Shown: positions 19,494-30,852 of the stretch, one piece after another
How positions within the stretch are numbered: the first letter of the stretch is position 1
Layout: each line of letters opens with the position of its first letter
Source of the DNA: Anabaena sp. CRKS33
GTDB taxonomy: Bacteria > Cyanobacteriota > Cyanobacteriia > Cyanobacteriales > Nostocaceae
Assembly (NCBI GenBank): GCA_001672075.1
Contig: LJOT01000015.1
Location: 1 to 32,391, forward strand
Reading direction: 5' to 3'
DNA length: 32,391 nucleotides
Translations under genes and position numbers: made by a program
The notes under the pieces: model-generated
What the model was told of the DNA's origin: nothing
Databases searched by the model: none
What the model saw: only the letters and a program-made list of their open reading frames with translations

Positions 19494-19883
19494 TTAATAG
19501 TTTAGTAAAGGAACTTGGACAATAATTTGACAACCTGCATCTGGATGAGTGTTAATTTCAAATTCTCCTCCTAATGCTAAAATGCGATCGCGCATACTTT
19601 GTAAACCAAATCCGGTCGTATTTTGACCTAAATCAAAACCTTTACCATTATCCTGAATTATTAACTTTAAATTTTCTAAAGTTGTTGTTAATTCTAGTTT
19701 AATTTCTGTCGCTTGGGCATATTTAGAAATATTTGTCAATGATTCTTGAATAATTCGATAAATCGAGGTACTAATTTCCATAGATAATGGAGATATAACG
19801 GATATTTGACAATGGGGTAAAATGCCATTAGAACGCTGAAAATCTGCTGCTAGTCCATAAATTACCTGTTCTAAACTTTGTCC
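19494..19883 (-). pseudogene. C-terminal remnant of a NarL-type sensor histidine kinase
   Basis: Only the end of a HisKA_3/HATPase kinase remains. From its first ATG (19781) the frame encodes the H-box-distal part IYRIIQESLTNISKYAQATE (N-box), then DNGKGFD (G1) and GFGLQSMRDRI (G2), to the normal end. The frame stays open upstream of that ATG as LEQVIYGLAADFQ..., still kinase-like, until a TAA at 19884-19886. The sensor part, the phospho-accepting His helix and the gene start are gone. Several hundred codons have therefore been lost. The break coincides with the broken start of the oppositely oriented Spy-like gene. An ATP-binding fragment could still be made from the ATG at 19781, but there is no sign that it is used. 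Confidence 0.8.
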
Positions 19884-19887
19884 TTAA

Positions 19888-20373
19888 AAATTATCACTGC
19901 TTGCTGGTACACTGGCCTTAACTTTAATCGCAACTCCCTTTGCAGTGCAAGCGCAGAACAATTCACCCTTACCCCAACCTGGTCAAGAATTACAACAAAG
20001 AGGTCCATTTAAACACTTGAATTTAACCAGTGAACAAAAAGCGAAAATAAAGGAAATTCAGACCAATACCCGCGCTCAAATTCAAGCTGTTTTGACGACG
20101 GAACAAAAAAATCAGTTAAAAACTGCAATGGAAAAACGTAAAGCTGAACGTCAACAAAGACAAGGACAAGGACAAAATCAAGAAAGAAGAGAAAAGAAAG
20201 GTGATATTTTTAATTCTTTGAACCTAACGGACAAACAGAAAGATCAAATTAAACAAATCCATGATTCGGAAAGACAAAAAATGCAAGCTATATTAACTCC
20301 CCAACAGCAAGCACAAATGAAGCAAAGACGAGGAGAAATGCGTTCTCATCATCAACAACGCAACCCCCAATAA
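19888..20373 (+). pseudogene. CpxP/Spy-like periplasmic protein gene lacking its start codon
   Basis: Two LTxxQ motifs, the mark of the CpxP/Spy family of periplasmic chaperone or metal-stress proteins, are present (LNLTSEQKAKIKEIQ and LNLTDKQKDQIKQI), with a basic Gln-rich tail. Upstream of the first possible GTG start (19945) the frame continues as KLSLLAGTLALTLIATPFA then VQAQ, a perfect signal peptide with its cleavage site. The codon before that Lys is TAA (19885-19887), so the Met codon is missing. Starting at the GTG would delete the whole signal peptide. The likely explanation is a deletion that removed the promoter and ATG along with the 5' part of the neighbouring kinase. A rare CTG start at 19897 cannot be excluded but would remove the positive N-region. 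A terminator follows at 20406. Confidence 0.75.
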
Positions 20374-20405
20374 TTCTGAGTCATTTAAATAAGAATAATT
20401 AACTA

Positions 20406-20435
20406 AGGGTGGGTATAAAAGCCCATCCTATTTTT
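20406..20435 (+). terminator. Rho-independent terminator after the Spy-like gene
   Basis: AGGGTGGG pairs with CCCATCCT (one G-U pair) and is followed by A then five T residues, about 30 bases after the stop. Its survival fits a gene that was recently functional. Confidence 0.75.
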
Positions 20436-20463
20436 GTATGACTGACTATAAAAGCTGGCATAA

Positions 20464-20829
20464 TCAATAAACCCAGTTACTTAAAAACTCCACTTGTCCC
20501 TGCATATCTTCTGCTGATTTGGTGTTAATAAGTCGCAAAACTCCACGCATTAACTCGCCAATGCTGTATCTTTGCTGAGGTGCTAAAATTATTCCAGCGT
20601 GAGATGACTCTTCTTCCAGTAAAGTAGTATGGATATAATAGAAGTCCCTGGCATTAAAGCTAAATATAACTCGGTTATTTTATTTAGCCCAACTTAGCTG
20701 TTTTCGATCTGATTTGTACAACATTCCCACATCTGCAACTGTTAACACATCTACATTGCGCGAACGTAGGGCTTGAACAAAATCTTCATCCATAGAGTCT
20801 TCGTCAATATAAAGCCGGATTTTATTCAT
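20464..20829 (-). pseudogene. DUF5615 PIN-like toxin gene interrupted by a stop codon
   Basis: My translation of the minus strand from the ATG at 20829 gives MNKIRLYIDEDSMDEDFV, then VDVLTVADVGMLYKSDRKQL, SWAK, a TAA stop at 20680-20682, and in the same frame NNRVIFSFNARDFYYIHTT through to a stop at 20464. The IDED and SFNARDF segments carry the conserved acidic residues of the PIN-like (Mut7-C) DUF5615 family, expected length about 120. One base change creates the stop and the frame is otherwise intact. The gene overlaps the DUF433 antitoxin by eight bases (ATGAATAA), the usual antitoxin-toxin order. The toxin is predicted to be inactive unless the stop is read through or is a sequence error. 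Confidence 0.8.
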
Positions 20830-21124
20830 CTGTATTTTTATCTTTCTGGCTGTGTAACTCTGCTAAATTCCAGTATTCTGCTTCTGCTTGGGCTAACTCA
20901 GTTTCAATCTGATGACGATTAACGTGGTAGTAAGCTAAAGCTGCATAAACTTGGGCAAGGTTGAGGTGACTTATCCGACGGGCAATTTCTTCAGCATTTG
21001 CACCTTGTTTGTAAAGAACAACCACCCGACTCACAGAAGTTTTAGTCCCTGTAATCACGGGACGACCATTATTGATATCTGGAGAACAGGTTACTAGCGT
21101 ACCAATGTTAGTAGCAGTTGCCAT
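20822..21124 (-). CDS. DUF433 antitoxin-like protein
   Basis: 100-residue protein of the DUF433 family (VapB-like winged-helix), normally the antitoxin for DUF5615 PIN-like toxins. The diagnostic segment is INNGRPVITGTKTSVSRVV, followed by a short helix-turn-helix (QGANAEEIARRI, then LNLAQVYAALAYYHVN). The C-terminal tail is charged and probably binds the toxin. The start at ATG 21124 is the only one that keeps the N-terminal strand; no good Shine-Dalgarno is visible. It is intact although its partner gene carries an internal stop. Confidence 0.85.
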   Translation of the reverse strand: MATATNIGTLVTCSPDINNGRPVITGTKTSVSRVVVLYKQGANAEEIARRISHLNLAQVYAALAYYHVNRHQIETELAQAEAEYWNLAELHSQKDKNTDE

Positions 21125-21343
21125 GGTTGAGAGAATTTTTAGCTAAGGTTATTTAATTCTAGTTTATTATTGGCGCATCGCACCACAGGCGATCGCTTAC
21201 AATGGATACTTGTCGGCATGATTTCCAAGAGTTCGATAGAATATCAAATGAAAAAAAGATAAACTCTTACTACTCTCAATCTCTGCGCCTGAAGCGCTTA
21301 TGCTTGAGCTAAACTATCTGAATCAGCAACAGCGAAAATATAA

Positions 21344-21369
21344 TAAAAAAAGAGGTCTTTTTAGACCCC
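21344..21369 (-). terminator. Rho-independent terminator after apcC
   Basis: On the minus strand GGTCT/AGACC forms a stem around a T/A-rich loop, followed by a run of seven T residues (plus-strand A-run at 21344-21350). It lies about 40 bases past the apcC stop and ends the apc transcript. Confidence 0.8.
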
Positions 21370-21409
21370 TAACAAAATCGAAATAAAATAAGCTCGCTAT
21401 GTATAGAAA

Positions 21410-21616
21410 TTAAGACAAACCAGCATTAGTACCTTGTTTACCAGTTGCTAATTCCACTTTAACAATCTTGCCACCCATTTTTTGAATCCGTTGTTGTTCA
21501 CGGAACCAATTTTCATAGGGAACTAACTTAGTAAAGTAAGTGTTTTGTAATTCGCGTTGGGTGCGAGTACGAGATAGACTAGGAACACAAGCAGTTACTT
21601 TAAATAAACGAGCCAT
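21410..21616 (-). CDS. apcC: allophycocyanin core small linker ApcC (LC 7.8)
   Basis: 68-residue core-capping linker that sits in the cavity of terminal allophycocyanin trimers and adjusts their spectra. It belongs to the CpcD-like linker family; hallmark segments are LFKVTACVPS, then TRTQRELQNTYFTKLVPYEN and KMGGKIVKVELATGKQG. I choose ATG at 21616 (MARLFK), as in homologues. A TTG nine bases upstream would add three residues but leaves only two bases to the GAGGAG ribosome site, whereas the ATG has 11. It is last in the apc cluster, 219 bases after apcB, with a long inverted repeat between them. Confidence 0.96.
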   Translation of the reverse strand: MARLFKVTACVPSLSRTRTQRELQNTYFTKLVPYENWFREQQRIQKMGGKIVKVELATGKQGTNAGLS

Positions 21617-21701
21617 TTTTTTCAAATCTCCTCTATTTGTTTGTGGAAACTTTTTTATCTCAAAAATCTTGAGTGCAAATCTTTAATTAATCTTTCCCAG
21701 A

Positions 21702-21787
21702 CTGGAAATCAACCATCAACACTAGACTGATAACACTTACAATTAAATTAGCAAGAGAACCTTCTAGCAATCATGATTGATTTCCAG
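21702..21787 (-). promoter_or_regulatory. long inverted repeat between apcB and apcC
   Basis: CTGGAAATCAACCAT (21702-21716) is complementary to ATGATTGATTTCCAG (21773-21787), giving a 15-bp stem with one G-U pair in the minus-strand RNA. A further CTAG/CTAG pairing is possible inside. No T-run follows, so it may stabilise the 3' end of apcAB mRNA or mark partial termination or processing rather than full termination. It would help explain separate apcAB and apcABC transcripts, as reported in other cyanobacteria. Confidence 0.6.
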
Positions 21788-21835
21788 ATCAAAATACCAG
21801 TCCCGCACCTATATTACTAAGTGCAAACCTAACTC

Positions 21836-22321
21836 CTAGCTCAAGCCAGAGGAGATATAGTCGAAGTAAACGCCCATTTCTTTACCAGCGTCAGGACCTA
21901 CCAAACTAGCGGTTACTTCCTTCATAGCTTGGATAGCTTGAACGGTAGAGCCTACGGGTACTCCCAAGGAATTGTAGGTTTCTTTCAAACCATTTAATAC
22001 GCGCTCATCCAAAATGGAAGCATCACCAGCAAGCATAGCATAGGTAGCATAACGCAAGTAGTAATCCAAGTCACGGATACAAGCTGCGTAACGACGGGTG
22101 GTGTACATATTACCACCGGGACGGGTGACATCAGAGTACAACAAAGACTTAGCTACAGCTTCTTTAACGATCGCAGCAGCATTAGCACTGATAGTACCTG
22201 CGGCACGAACGCGCAGTTCACCAGTAGCGAAGTAGCCTTTTAGTTTTTCGAGAGCAGAGGTATCAAGGTATTTACCTTGAACGTCTGAAGAATTGATAAC
22301 GGAGGTAATTGCGTCTTGCAT
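21836..22321 (-). CDS. apcB: allophycocyanin beta subunit
   Basis: 161-residue phycobiliprotein that pairs with ApcA to form (alpha-beta)3 trimers of the phycobilisome core. Cys81 in [18 protein letters not shown] binds phycocyanobilin. Asn71 in [11 protein letters not shown] is the Asn that is N-methylated in beta-type phycobiliproteins. The N-terminal [20 protein letters not shown] is the usual alpha-helical X/Y stacking region. The ATG has AAGGAAA upstream. It lies 68 bases after apcA on the same strand, a spacing that fits co-transcription at matching levels. Length and motifs are entirely normal. Confidence 0.99.
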   Translation of the reverse strand: MQDAITSVINSSDVQGKYLDTSALEKLKGYFATGELRVRAAGTISANAAAIVKEAVAKSLLYSDVTRPGGNMYTTRRYAACIRDLDYYLRYATYAMLAGDASILDERVLNGLKETYNSLGVPVGSTVQAIQAMKEVTASLVGPDAGKEMGVYFDYISSGLS

Positions 22322-22363
22322 TGTTGTTTTTTCCTTATTTCCAACCTTATTGTCACAGTATCA

Positions 22364-22389
22364 GTTTTAGCCGAGAATAGAGCTAAAAC
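22364..22389 (-). promoter_or_regulatory. hairpin in the apcA-apcB gap
   Basis: Perfect 8-bp inverted repeat GTTTTAGC/GCTAAAAC with a 10-base loop, directly after the apcA stop. No T-run follows, so a role in mRNA stability or processing is more likely than termination. Confidence 0.55.
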
Positions 22390-22875
22390 CTACTGCATTG
22401 CACCAACAACGTAGTCGAAGTAAGAACCAGCTTCACCAGCGTCTTCAGCAGACAACAAGGTAGCAGCAACGTTCTTCATAGCGGCAACGCCACCAGCAAC
22501 TGCATCAATGGGAGTACCCAAAGACTTGTACATTTCCCGAACACCAACGATACCGATTTCTTCGATGGCTGTAACATCACCAGAAACGATTCCGTAGGTA
22601 ACGAGGCGGAGGTAGTAGTCTAAGTCACGCAAGCAAGTAGCTGTCATTTCTTGACCGTAAGCGTTACCACCGGGGGAAACAACATCAGGACGTTTTTGGA
22701 ACAGTTGGTCACCAGCTTGCTTAACAATGCGCTCGCGGTTTTCGGTCAATACTTGCGCGATGCGAAGGCGTTGTGCGCCACCAGCAACAAAACCTTTGAT
22801 TCTATCTAATTCACCAGGGCTGAGGTAGCGAGCTTCTGCATCAGCATTCACGATAGCTTTCGTGACGATACTCAT
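22390..22875 (-). CDS. apcA: allophycocyanin alpha subunit
   Basis: 161-residue core phycobiliprotein that transfers energy from the rods towards ApcE and the reaction centres. Cys81 ([18 protein letters not shown]) carries the phycocyanobilin. The N-terminus [20 protein letters not shown] is typical of ApcA and separates it from ApcD or ApcF. A strong GGAGGA ribosome site precedes the ATG by about 9 bases. It is first of the apcA-apcB-apcC group. The gap behind it, towards apcE, probably holds its own promoter, since apcA and apcB are needed in far greater amount than apcE. Confidence 0.99.
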   Translation of the reverse strand: MSIVTKAIVNADAEARYLSPGELDRIKGFVAGGAQRLRIAQVLTENRERIVKQAGDQLFQKRPDVVSPGGNAYGQEMTATCLRDLDYYLRLVTYGIVSGDVTAIEEIGIVGVREMYKSLGTPIDAVAGGVAAMKNVAATLLSAEDAGEAGSYFDYVVGAMQ

Positions 22876-23111
22876 TAATGGATTCCTCCAAAACTAATGT
22901 AACCAGAGTTTGATTAAACTGGTACGACTTTATGTGGTTGATAGTCAAGCCTGACATCTTGATTTACATTTGCAACCAGATTGACCGGATTTGGTGTAAA
23001 CCAGATGGAAAACTCAAATACCTTCCGCAAAATATTGTCCAGTATTATGTTGAGCATTTATTACTGCTCTTAATATTTTGTAACATTAATTTTCAGATTT
23101 GCTCATTTTGA
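22876..23111 (-). promoter_or_regulatory. apcA leader and probable promoter region
   Basis: This part of the 438-base apcE-apcA gap is not repetitive and precedes apcA. No confident -35/-10 pair was identified on the minus strand. A long 5' leader would be in keeping with other apc operons, but that is inference. Confidence 0.35.
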
Positions 23112-23251
23112 GGCAACAGGGAACAGGGAACAGGGAACAGGGAAGAGGTGACAGGTGACAGGTGACAGGTGACAGGTGACAGGGAATAGGGAACAGGGAA
23201 CAGGGAACAGGGAAGAGGTGACAGGTGACAGGTGACAGGTGACAGGGAAGA
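23112..23251. repeat. 140-bp array of twenty 7-base units (GGGAACA/GGTGACA)
   Basis: Twenty heptamers in unbroken phase: GGCAACA, three GGGAACA, GGGAAGA, five GGTGACA, GGGAATA, three GGGAACA, GGGAAGA, four GGTGACA, GGGAAGA. The block of three GGGAACA, one GGGAAGA and four or five GGTGACA occurs twice, so the array was built partly by duplication of a larger unit. It belongs to the short tandemly repeated sequences known from heterocyst-forming cyanobacteria. Confidence 0.95.
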
Positions 23252-23258
23252 GTTAGTT

Positions 23259-23307
23259 ATTACCAATTACCCATTACCAATTACCCATTACCAATTACCC
23301 ATTACCC
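23259..23307. repeat. second 7-base array (ATTACCA/ATTACCC), seven units
   Basis: Seven in-phase heptamers, ATTACCA and ATTACCC alternating and ending with two ATTACCC, then a degenerate ATTAACC that runs into the apcE stop codon. The motif differs from that of the neighbouring array but the 7-base period is the same. Confidence 0.93.
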
Positions 23308-23313
23308 ATTAAC

Positions 23314-27370
<4,057 letters not shown>

Positions 27371-27470
27371 CAGGGCTTTAGCCCTGATTTTGTTCACTTA
27401 GTACCTGAAAAAGAGGACTAAAGTTCTCACTACCGGGAAAAGGGGGAAAGAGGACTAAAGTCCTCACTAC
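27371..27470. repeat. palindrome and paired 21-bp repeats (GAGGACTAAAG type)
   Basis: A perfect palindromic CAGGGCTTTAGCCCTG (27371-27386) is followed by two copies of GAGGACTAAAGTYCTCACTAC (27413-27433 and 27450-27470; one difference). Each copy contains its own AGGACT/AGTCCT inverted repeat. The cluster lies 35 bases past the tyrosine kinase stop and looks like dispersed REP-type elements; it could also act as a transcript end. Confidence 0.75.
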
Positions 27471-27504
27471 GTTAATCAATACTTATTAGTAAATCCTAAC
27501 TAAA

Positions 27505-29697
27505 CTAAATTTTTACAGTTTCTTGAGACTCTTGATTAATTGTTTGTGGATAGTCTTCTTTTTGGAAGTAGTAATAGCTATGGGGTTCATTTTTAATGAT
27601 TACACTATTAACCACCTGTCCTAAGACATTTTGTCCAGATTTTGCTAATAGTTCCCTAGCAAAAGTAGCATTAACAGAATCAACAATACCAGGACGAACT
27701 ACTAATAAAACACCGTCGGCCATTTGTCCTAAAGTAACAGCATCAGCGGCGACATTTAAGGCTGGAGTATCAACAATTACATAATCATATTTATCAGAAA
27801 AATTTGCCATTAAAGTTGCCATTCTTTGAGAATCTAGAAGAGAGGCCGGACTAGGAGGAACTATGCCAGAAGTTAAGATATCTAAGTTAGGCATGACTTT
27901 TTTGATAGTAGCAGTGATTTCCTCTTCTTTAATAATTAAATTACTTAAACCTTGATTATTCATCAAGTCCCAAATTTTATGCTGAACTGGACTGTGCAAA
28001 TCTCCATCTATTAGTAAAACTTGACGGTCCATTTGTGCCATTGCTGTAGCTAAATTGGCTGCTACCGTTGATTTACCTTCCTTGGGTACAGAACTGGTGA
28101 CAACAATAACTTTCAGCTCTTTATCGGCACTCATAAAATTGAGATTTGCCCTTAACATTCGGTAAGATTCACTAATAGAAGAACGGGGGAAATCTCGAAT
28201 GATAATACTTTGATTATAGGGATCAATTTCTTCCCGATTATTAGAGAATCTTTTCCACTTACTGGCTGTAGGAATAACTCCCAATAAAGTCAGTCCCAGT
28301 AATTCTTTAGCCTCATCAACAGTCTTAATAGATTTATCTTGGAGTTCTAGAATATATATAGTAATCAAGGCTGCCAATATACTAATTAGGGCTGAACTTA
28401 GATAAGAACCGATAGCAGAGAAGGTAGATTCATCAGGAATTTGTGCTTCAGATATCTTAGTAGCGTTACCTAAATTTTGATTTTCGGCTATTCTGCTTTC
28501 CTGTAGCTTTTGAAGTAACAGAGAATAGGTAGATTGTGCTGCTTGTAGTTTACGTTCTAACTGACGCTGTTGTTCTTCTAATTTGGGTAAGTTATTCAAT
28601 CTTTGTTTATAAGCAAGCTGTAAATTTAATAAAGAATTGACTTGACTTGCTAAACCTAGACGGTTAGATTCTAATTCTACGAGTCTAGTAGAGAGTTGCT
28701 GTTGTAATGCACTCAATTGTAAGTTACCTTGTGCTTGCAGTTTATTTTTACCTAATGCTTGGGATATCCTCTGATCAATAACCCTGTTTAAAGAGATTAT
28801 TTTGTCTCGTATGTCTATAATTTCTGGATGACTATTCTCCAAAATAGTTTGCCTATTTGCCAATTTTGATTGTAGCTGTTGGATTTCTTTAAGAATATCT
28901 TGTATTCCAGAGATTTGACTAATAGAAGTCATTAATAATGCCTGTTCGGGACTCATTCCCAATTGTTGACTTATTACTTGAGACTGGGATTTAATATTAG
29001 CCAATTGAGATTGAGTATCGTTCATTCTTAATTGCAAATTAGCCATAATTTCTACTGCTTGAGTTGCTTCTTCCTGTAAAGAAACAATCTTATTTCTCTC
29101 TTTAAAACCTGCTAATTCAGATTCAGAGCGACGCATGACTAATTCGGCTTGTGGTAGTTGTCTTTCTATAAATTTGCGAGCTGCGGCTGCTTCCGCTCTG
29201 CGTGAAGATAAATTCTGCTCCAAATAAACTTTCATTAGCTCATTTACAACTTGAGCAGCAGTTTTTGGGTTACTATCTGTGTAGGTAATTTGCAGAACAT
29301 CAGCACCTTTAACTTCTTTGATAGTGAGGTTTTTGAGAAATAGCTTAGTTTTTAAAGCCAGTCCTTTATCATCTTTGAGTTCTAAACTGTTAATAGTTTT
29401 CTCTATTACCGGAAAAGAACGTATTATTTCTACTTCTGTGTTCATGGGATTACTTTGTTCCATGAGAGGAACTAATTTACCTATTTCTGTTCCTAGTCCC
29501 GTCATAGAAGAAGTAGAATTATTTCTTTGAAAACGTAACTTACCTTCTGCTACATAAAGAGGTTTTTTCAAAGATGTTGCTAACTGTGATACACCAAAAA
29601 CAACAATACTAATAGATAAAGTTGCTAACCAACGACGTTTGAGAATTGTCCAATATTTTGCCGGTGATATAGAAGATTCTTGTAGTTCCATAATCAT
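27505..29697 (-). CDS. Wzc/GumC-like polysaccharide co-polymerase with tyrosine autokinase
   Basis: 730-residue inner-membrane protein that controls chain length and export of surface polysaccharide. The N-terminal Wzz domain has TM1 near residues 25-47 (RRWLATLSISIVVFGVSQLA). A long coiled-coil periplasmic part (about 170-410) and TM2 (about 425-450) follow. The C-terminal BY-kinase has the Walker A VPKEGKSTVAANL near residue 535, the Walker A' LLIDGDLHSPVQH and the Walker B YDYVIVDTPAL. The tail bears a tyrosine cluster (HSYYYFQKEDY) for autophosphorylation. The Walker A' has His where many BY-kinases have Arg (DxDLR). The start is ATG 29697 or, two codons on, 29691 (MELQES); the two cannot be separated. 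It lies 15 bases after the aminotransferase gene, so the two probably form an operon. Confidence 0.93.
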   Translation of the reverse strand: MIMELQESSISPAKYWTILKRRWLATLSISIVVFGVSQLATSLKKPLYVAEGKLRFQRNNSTSSMTGLGTEIGKLVPLMEQSNPMNTEVEIIRSFPVIEKTINSLELKDDKGLALKTKLFLKNLTIKEVKGADVLQITYTDSNPKTAAQVVNELMKVYLEQNLSSRRAEAAAARKFIERQLPQAELVMRRSESELAGFKERNKIVSLQEEATQAVEIMANLQLRMNDTQSQLANIKSQSQVISQQLGMSPEQALLMTSISQISGIQDILKEIQQLQSKLANRQTILENSHPEIIDIRDKIISLNRVIDQRISQALGKNKLQAQGNLQLSALQQQLSTRLVELESNRLGLASQVNSLLNLQLAYKQRLNNLPKLEEQQRQLERKLQAAQSTYSLLLQKLQESRIAENQNLGNATKISEAQIPDESTFSAIGSYLSSALISILAALITIYILELQDKSIKTVDEAKELLGLTLLGVIPTASKWKRFSNNREEIDPYNQSIIIRDFPRSSISESYRMLRANLNFMSADKELKVIVVTSSVPKEGKSTVAANLATAMAQMDRQVLLIDGDLHSPVQHKIWDLMNNQGLSNLIIKEEEITATIKKVMPNLDILTSGIVPPSPASLLDSQRMATLMANFSDKYDYVIVDTPALNVAADAVTLGQMADGVLLVVRPGIVDSVNATFARELLAKSGQNVLGQVVNSVIIKNEPHSYYYFQKEDYPQTINQESQETVKI

Positions 29698-29712
29698 TAA
29701 AGTTGGGTATTT

Positions 29713-30846
29713 TTAAGTTGTCGAGTAAATAGCTGTAATCACAGAAATTACCCTTTCTAAATCTTCCTCTGTTAGATTAGAGCCAGAGGGTAAACAAAGA
29801 CCGCGCATAAATAAATCTTCCCCGACTTCACCACCAATACATTCACATTCAGAAAACACAGGTTGGAGGTGTAATGGTTTCCAGACAGGACGAGCTTCAA
29901 TTTGTTCTTTAGCAAGTTGAAGACGAATATATTCTCGATCTGCACCAAAAGCCTCGGTAGCGACTGTTAAAGCTGTTAACCAGCGTGTGGAATATCCAAA
30001 ATTAGCTTCGGGCATAAATTCGATTCCTGGTAAATCTCCCAAAGCAGATTGATAAATTTCAAAATTGCGTCGTCTCGCTGCTACTCTTTGATTTAAAACT
30101 TGTAATTGACCACGACCGATACCTGCTAAAACATTACTCAGACGATAGTTATAACCGATTTCTGAATGTTGATAATGGGGTGCAGGATCACGGGCTTGAG
30201 TTGCTAGAAATTTGGCTTTCATAACTAATTGATCATCATCAGAAACTAACATTCCCCCACCGGAAGTAGTGATGATTTTATTACCATTGAAAGAGTAAAT
30301 ACCAACTCGCCCAAAAGTACCAGGAGAAAGTCCTTTGTAGGTAGCACCTAAAGCCTCGGCTGCATCTTCAATTAGGGGAATATTATATTGATCACAAACT
30401 TGGATAATAGGTTCAATATCTGCACTTTGACCATACAAATGTACAAGGATAACTGCTTTTGGTAATTTACCAAAATAGGCGCGTTTTTGTAAAGCTTCCT
30501 GCAACAATTCTGGGTTCATATTCCAGGAAATGCGATCGCTATCAATAAAAACTGGTTTTGCACCTAAGTAAATGATAGGATTAGCAGTAGCGGCAAAGGT
30601 TAAAGTAGAACAAAAAACCTCATCCCCAGGACCTACACCAACTAATTGTAAAGCTAAATGTAAAGCTGCTGTTCCCGAACTGACAGCAGCAGCATAACTA
30701 GCGCCAGTTACCTGGCAAAATTCTTGTTCAAAAGCATCAACATGAGGACCAACGGGAGCGATCCAATTAGTATCAAATGCTTGTTTAACAAATTCTAATT
30801 CTTGAGATCCTATATGGGGGGTTGAGAGCAGAATTGGTTTATTCAT
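29713..30846 (-). CDS. DegT/DnrJ/EryC1/StrS-family sugar aminotransferase
   Basis: PLP-dependent enzyme of 377 residues that transfers an amino group to a nucleotide-linked keto-sugar, supplying amino sugars for surface glycans. The PLP-binding Lys is Lys190 in YSFNGNKIITTSGGGML. Other fold marks are SSGTAALHLAL (residues 57-67, phosphate contacts), IEDAAEALGATYKG with Asp161 near the ring nitrogen, and the C-terminal ARPVWKPLHLQP, which contacts substrate. The length is normal. It starts six bases after the MBL/Rieske gene stop and is followed closely by the tyrosine kinase gene, so all three are probably one operon. WecE, EpsN/PglE or ArnB-like activities are all possible; the sugar cannot be read from sequence. 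Confidence 0.93.
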   Translation of the reverse strand: MNKPILLSTPHIGSQELEFVKQAFDTNWIAPVGPHVDAFEQEFCQVTGASYAAAVSSGTAALHLALQLVGVGPGDEVFCSTLTFAATANPIIYLGAKPVFIDSDRISWNMNPELLQEALQKRAYFGKLPKAVILVHLYGQSADIEPIIQVCDQYNIPLIEDAAEALGATYKGLSPGTFGRVGIYSFNGNKIITTSGGGMLVSDDDQLVMKAKFLATQARDPAPHYQHSEIGYNYRLSNVLAGIGRGQLQVLNQRVAARRRNFEIYQSALGDLPGIEFMPEANFGYSTRWLTALTVATEAFGADREYIRLQLAKEQIEARPVWKPLHLQPVFSECECIGGEVGEDLFMRGLCLPSGSNLTEEDLERVISVITAIYSTT

Positions 30847-30852
30847 ATTTAC

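Noticed and set aside
21617..21625. TTG start giving a 71-residue ApcC
   Set aside because: It lies two bases from the ribosome site and homologues begin at the MARLFK Met, so the ATG at 21616 is preferred.
23112..23307. CRISPR array
   Set aside because: The units are 7 bases long and contiguous without spacers, so this is a tandem repeat and not a repeat-spacer array.
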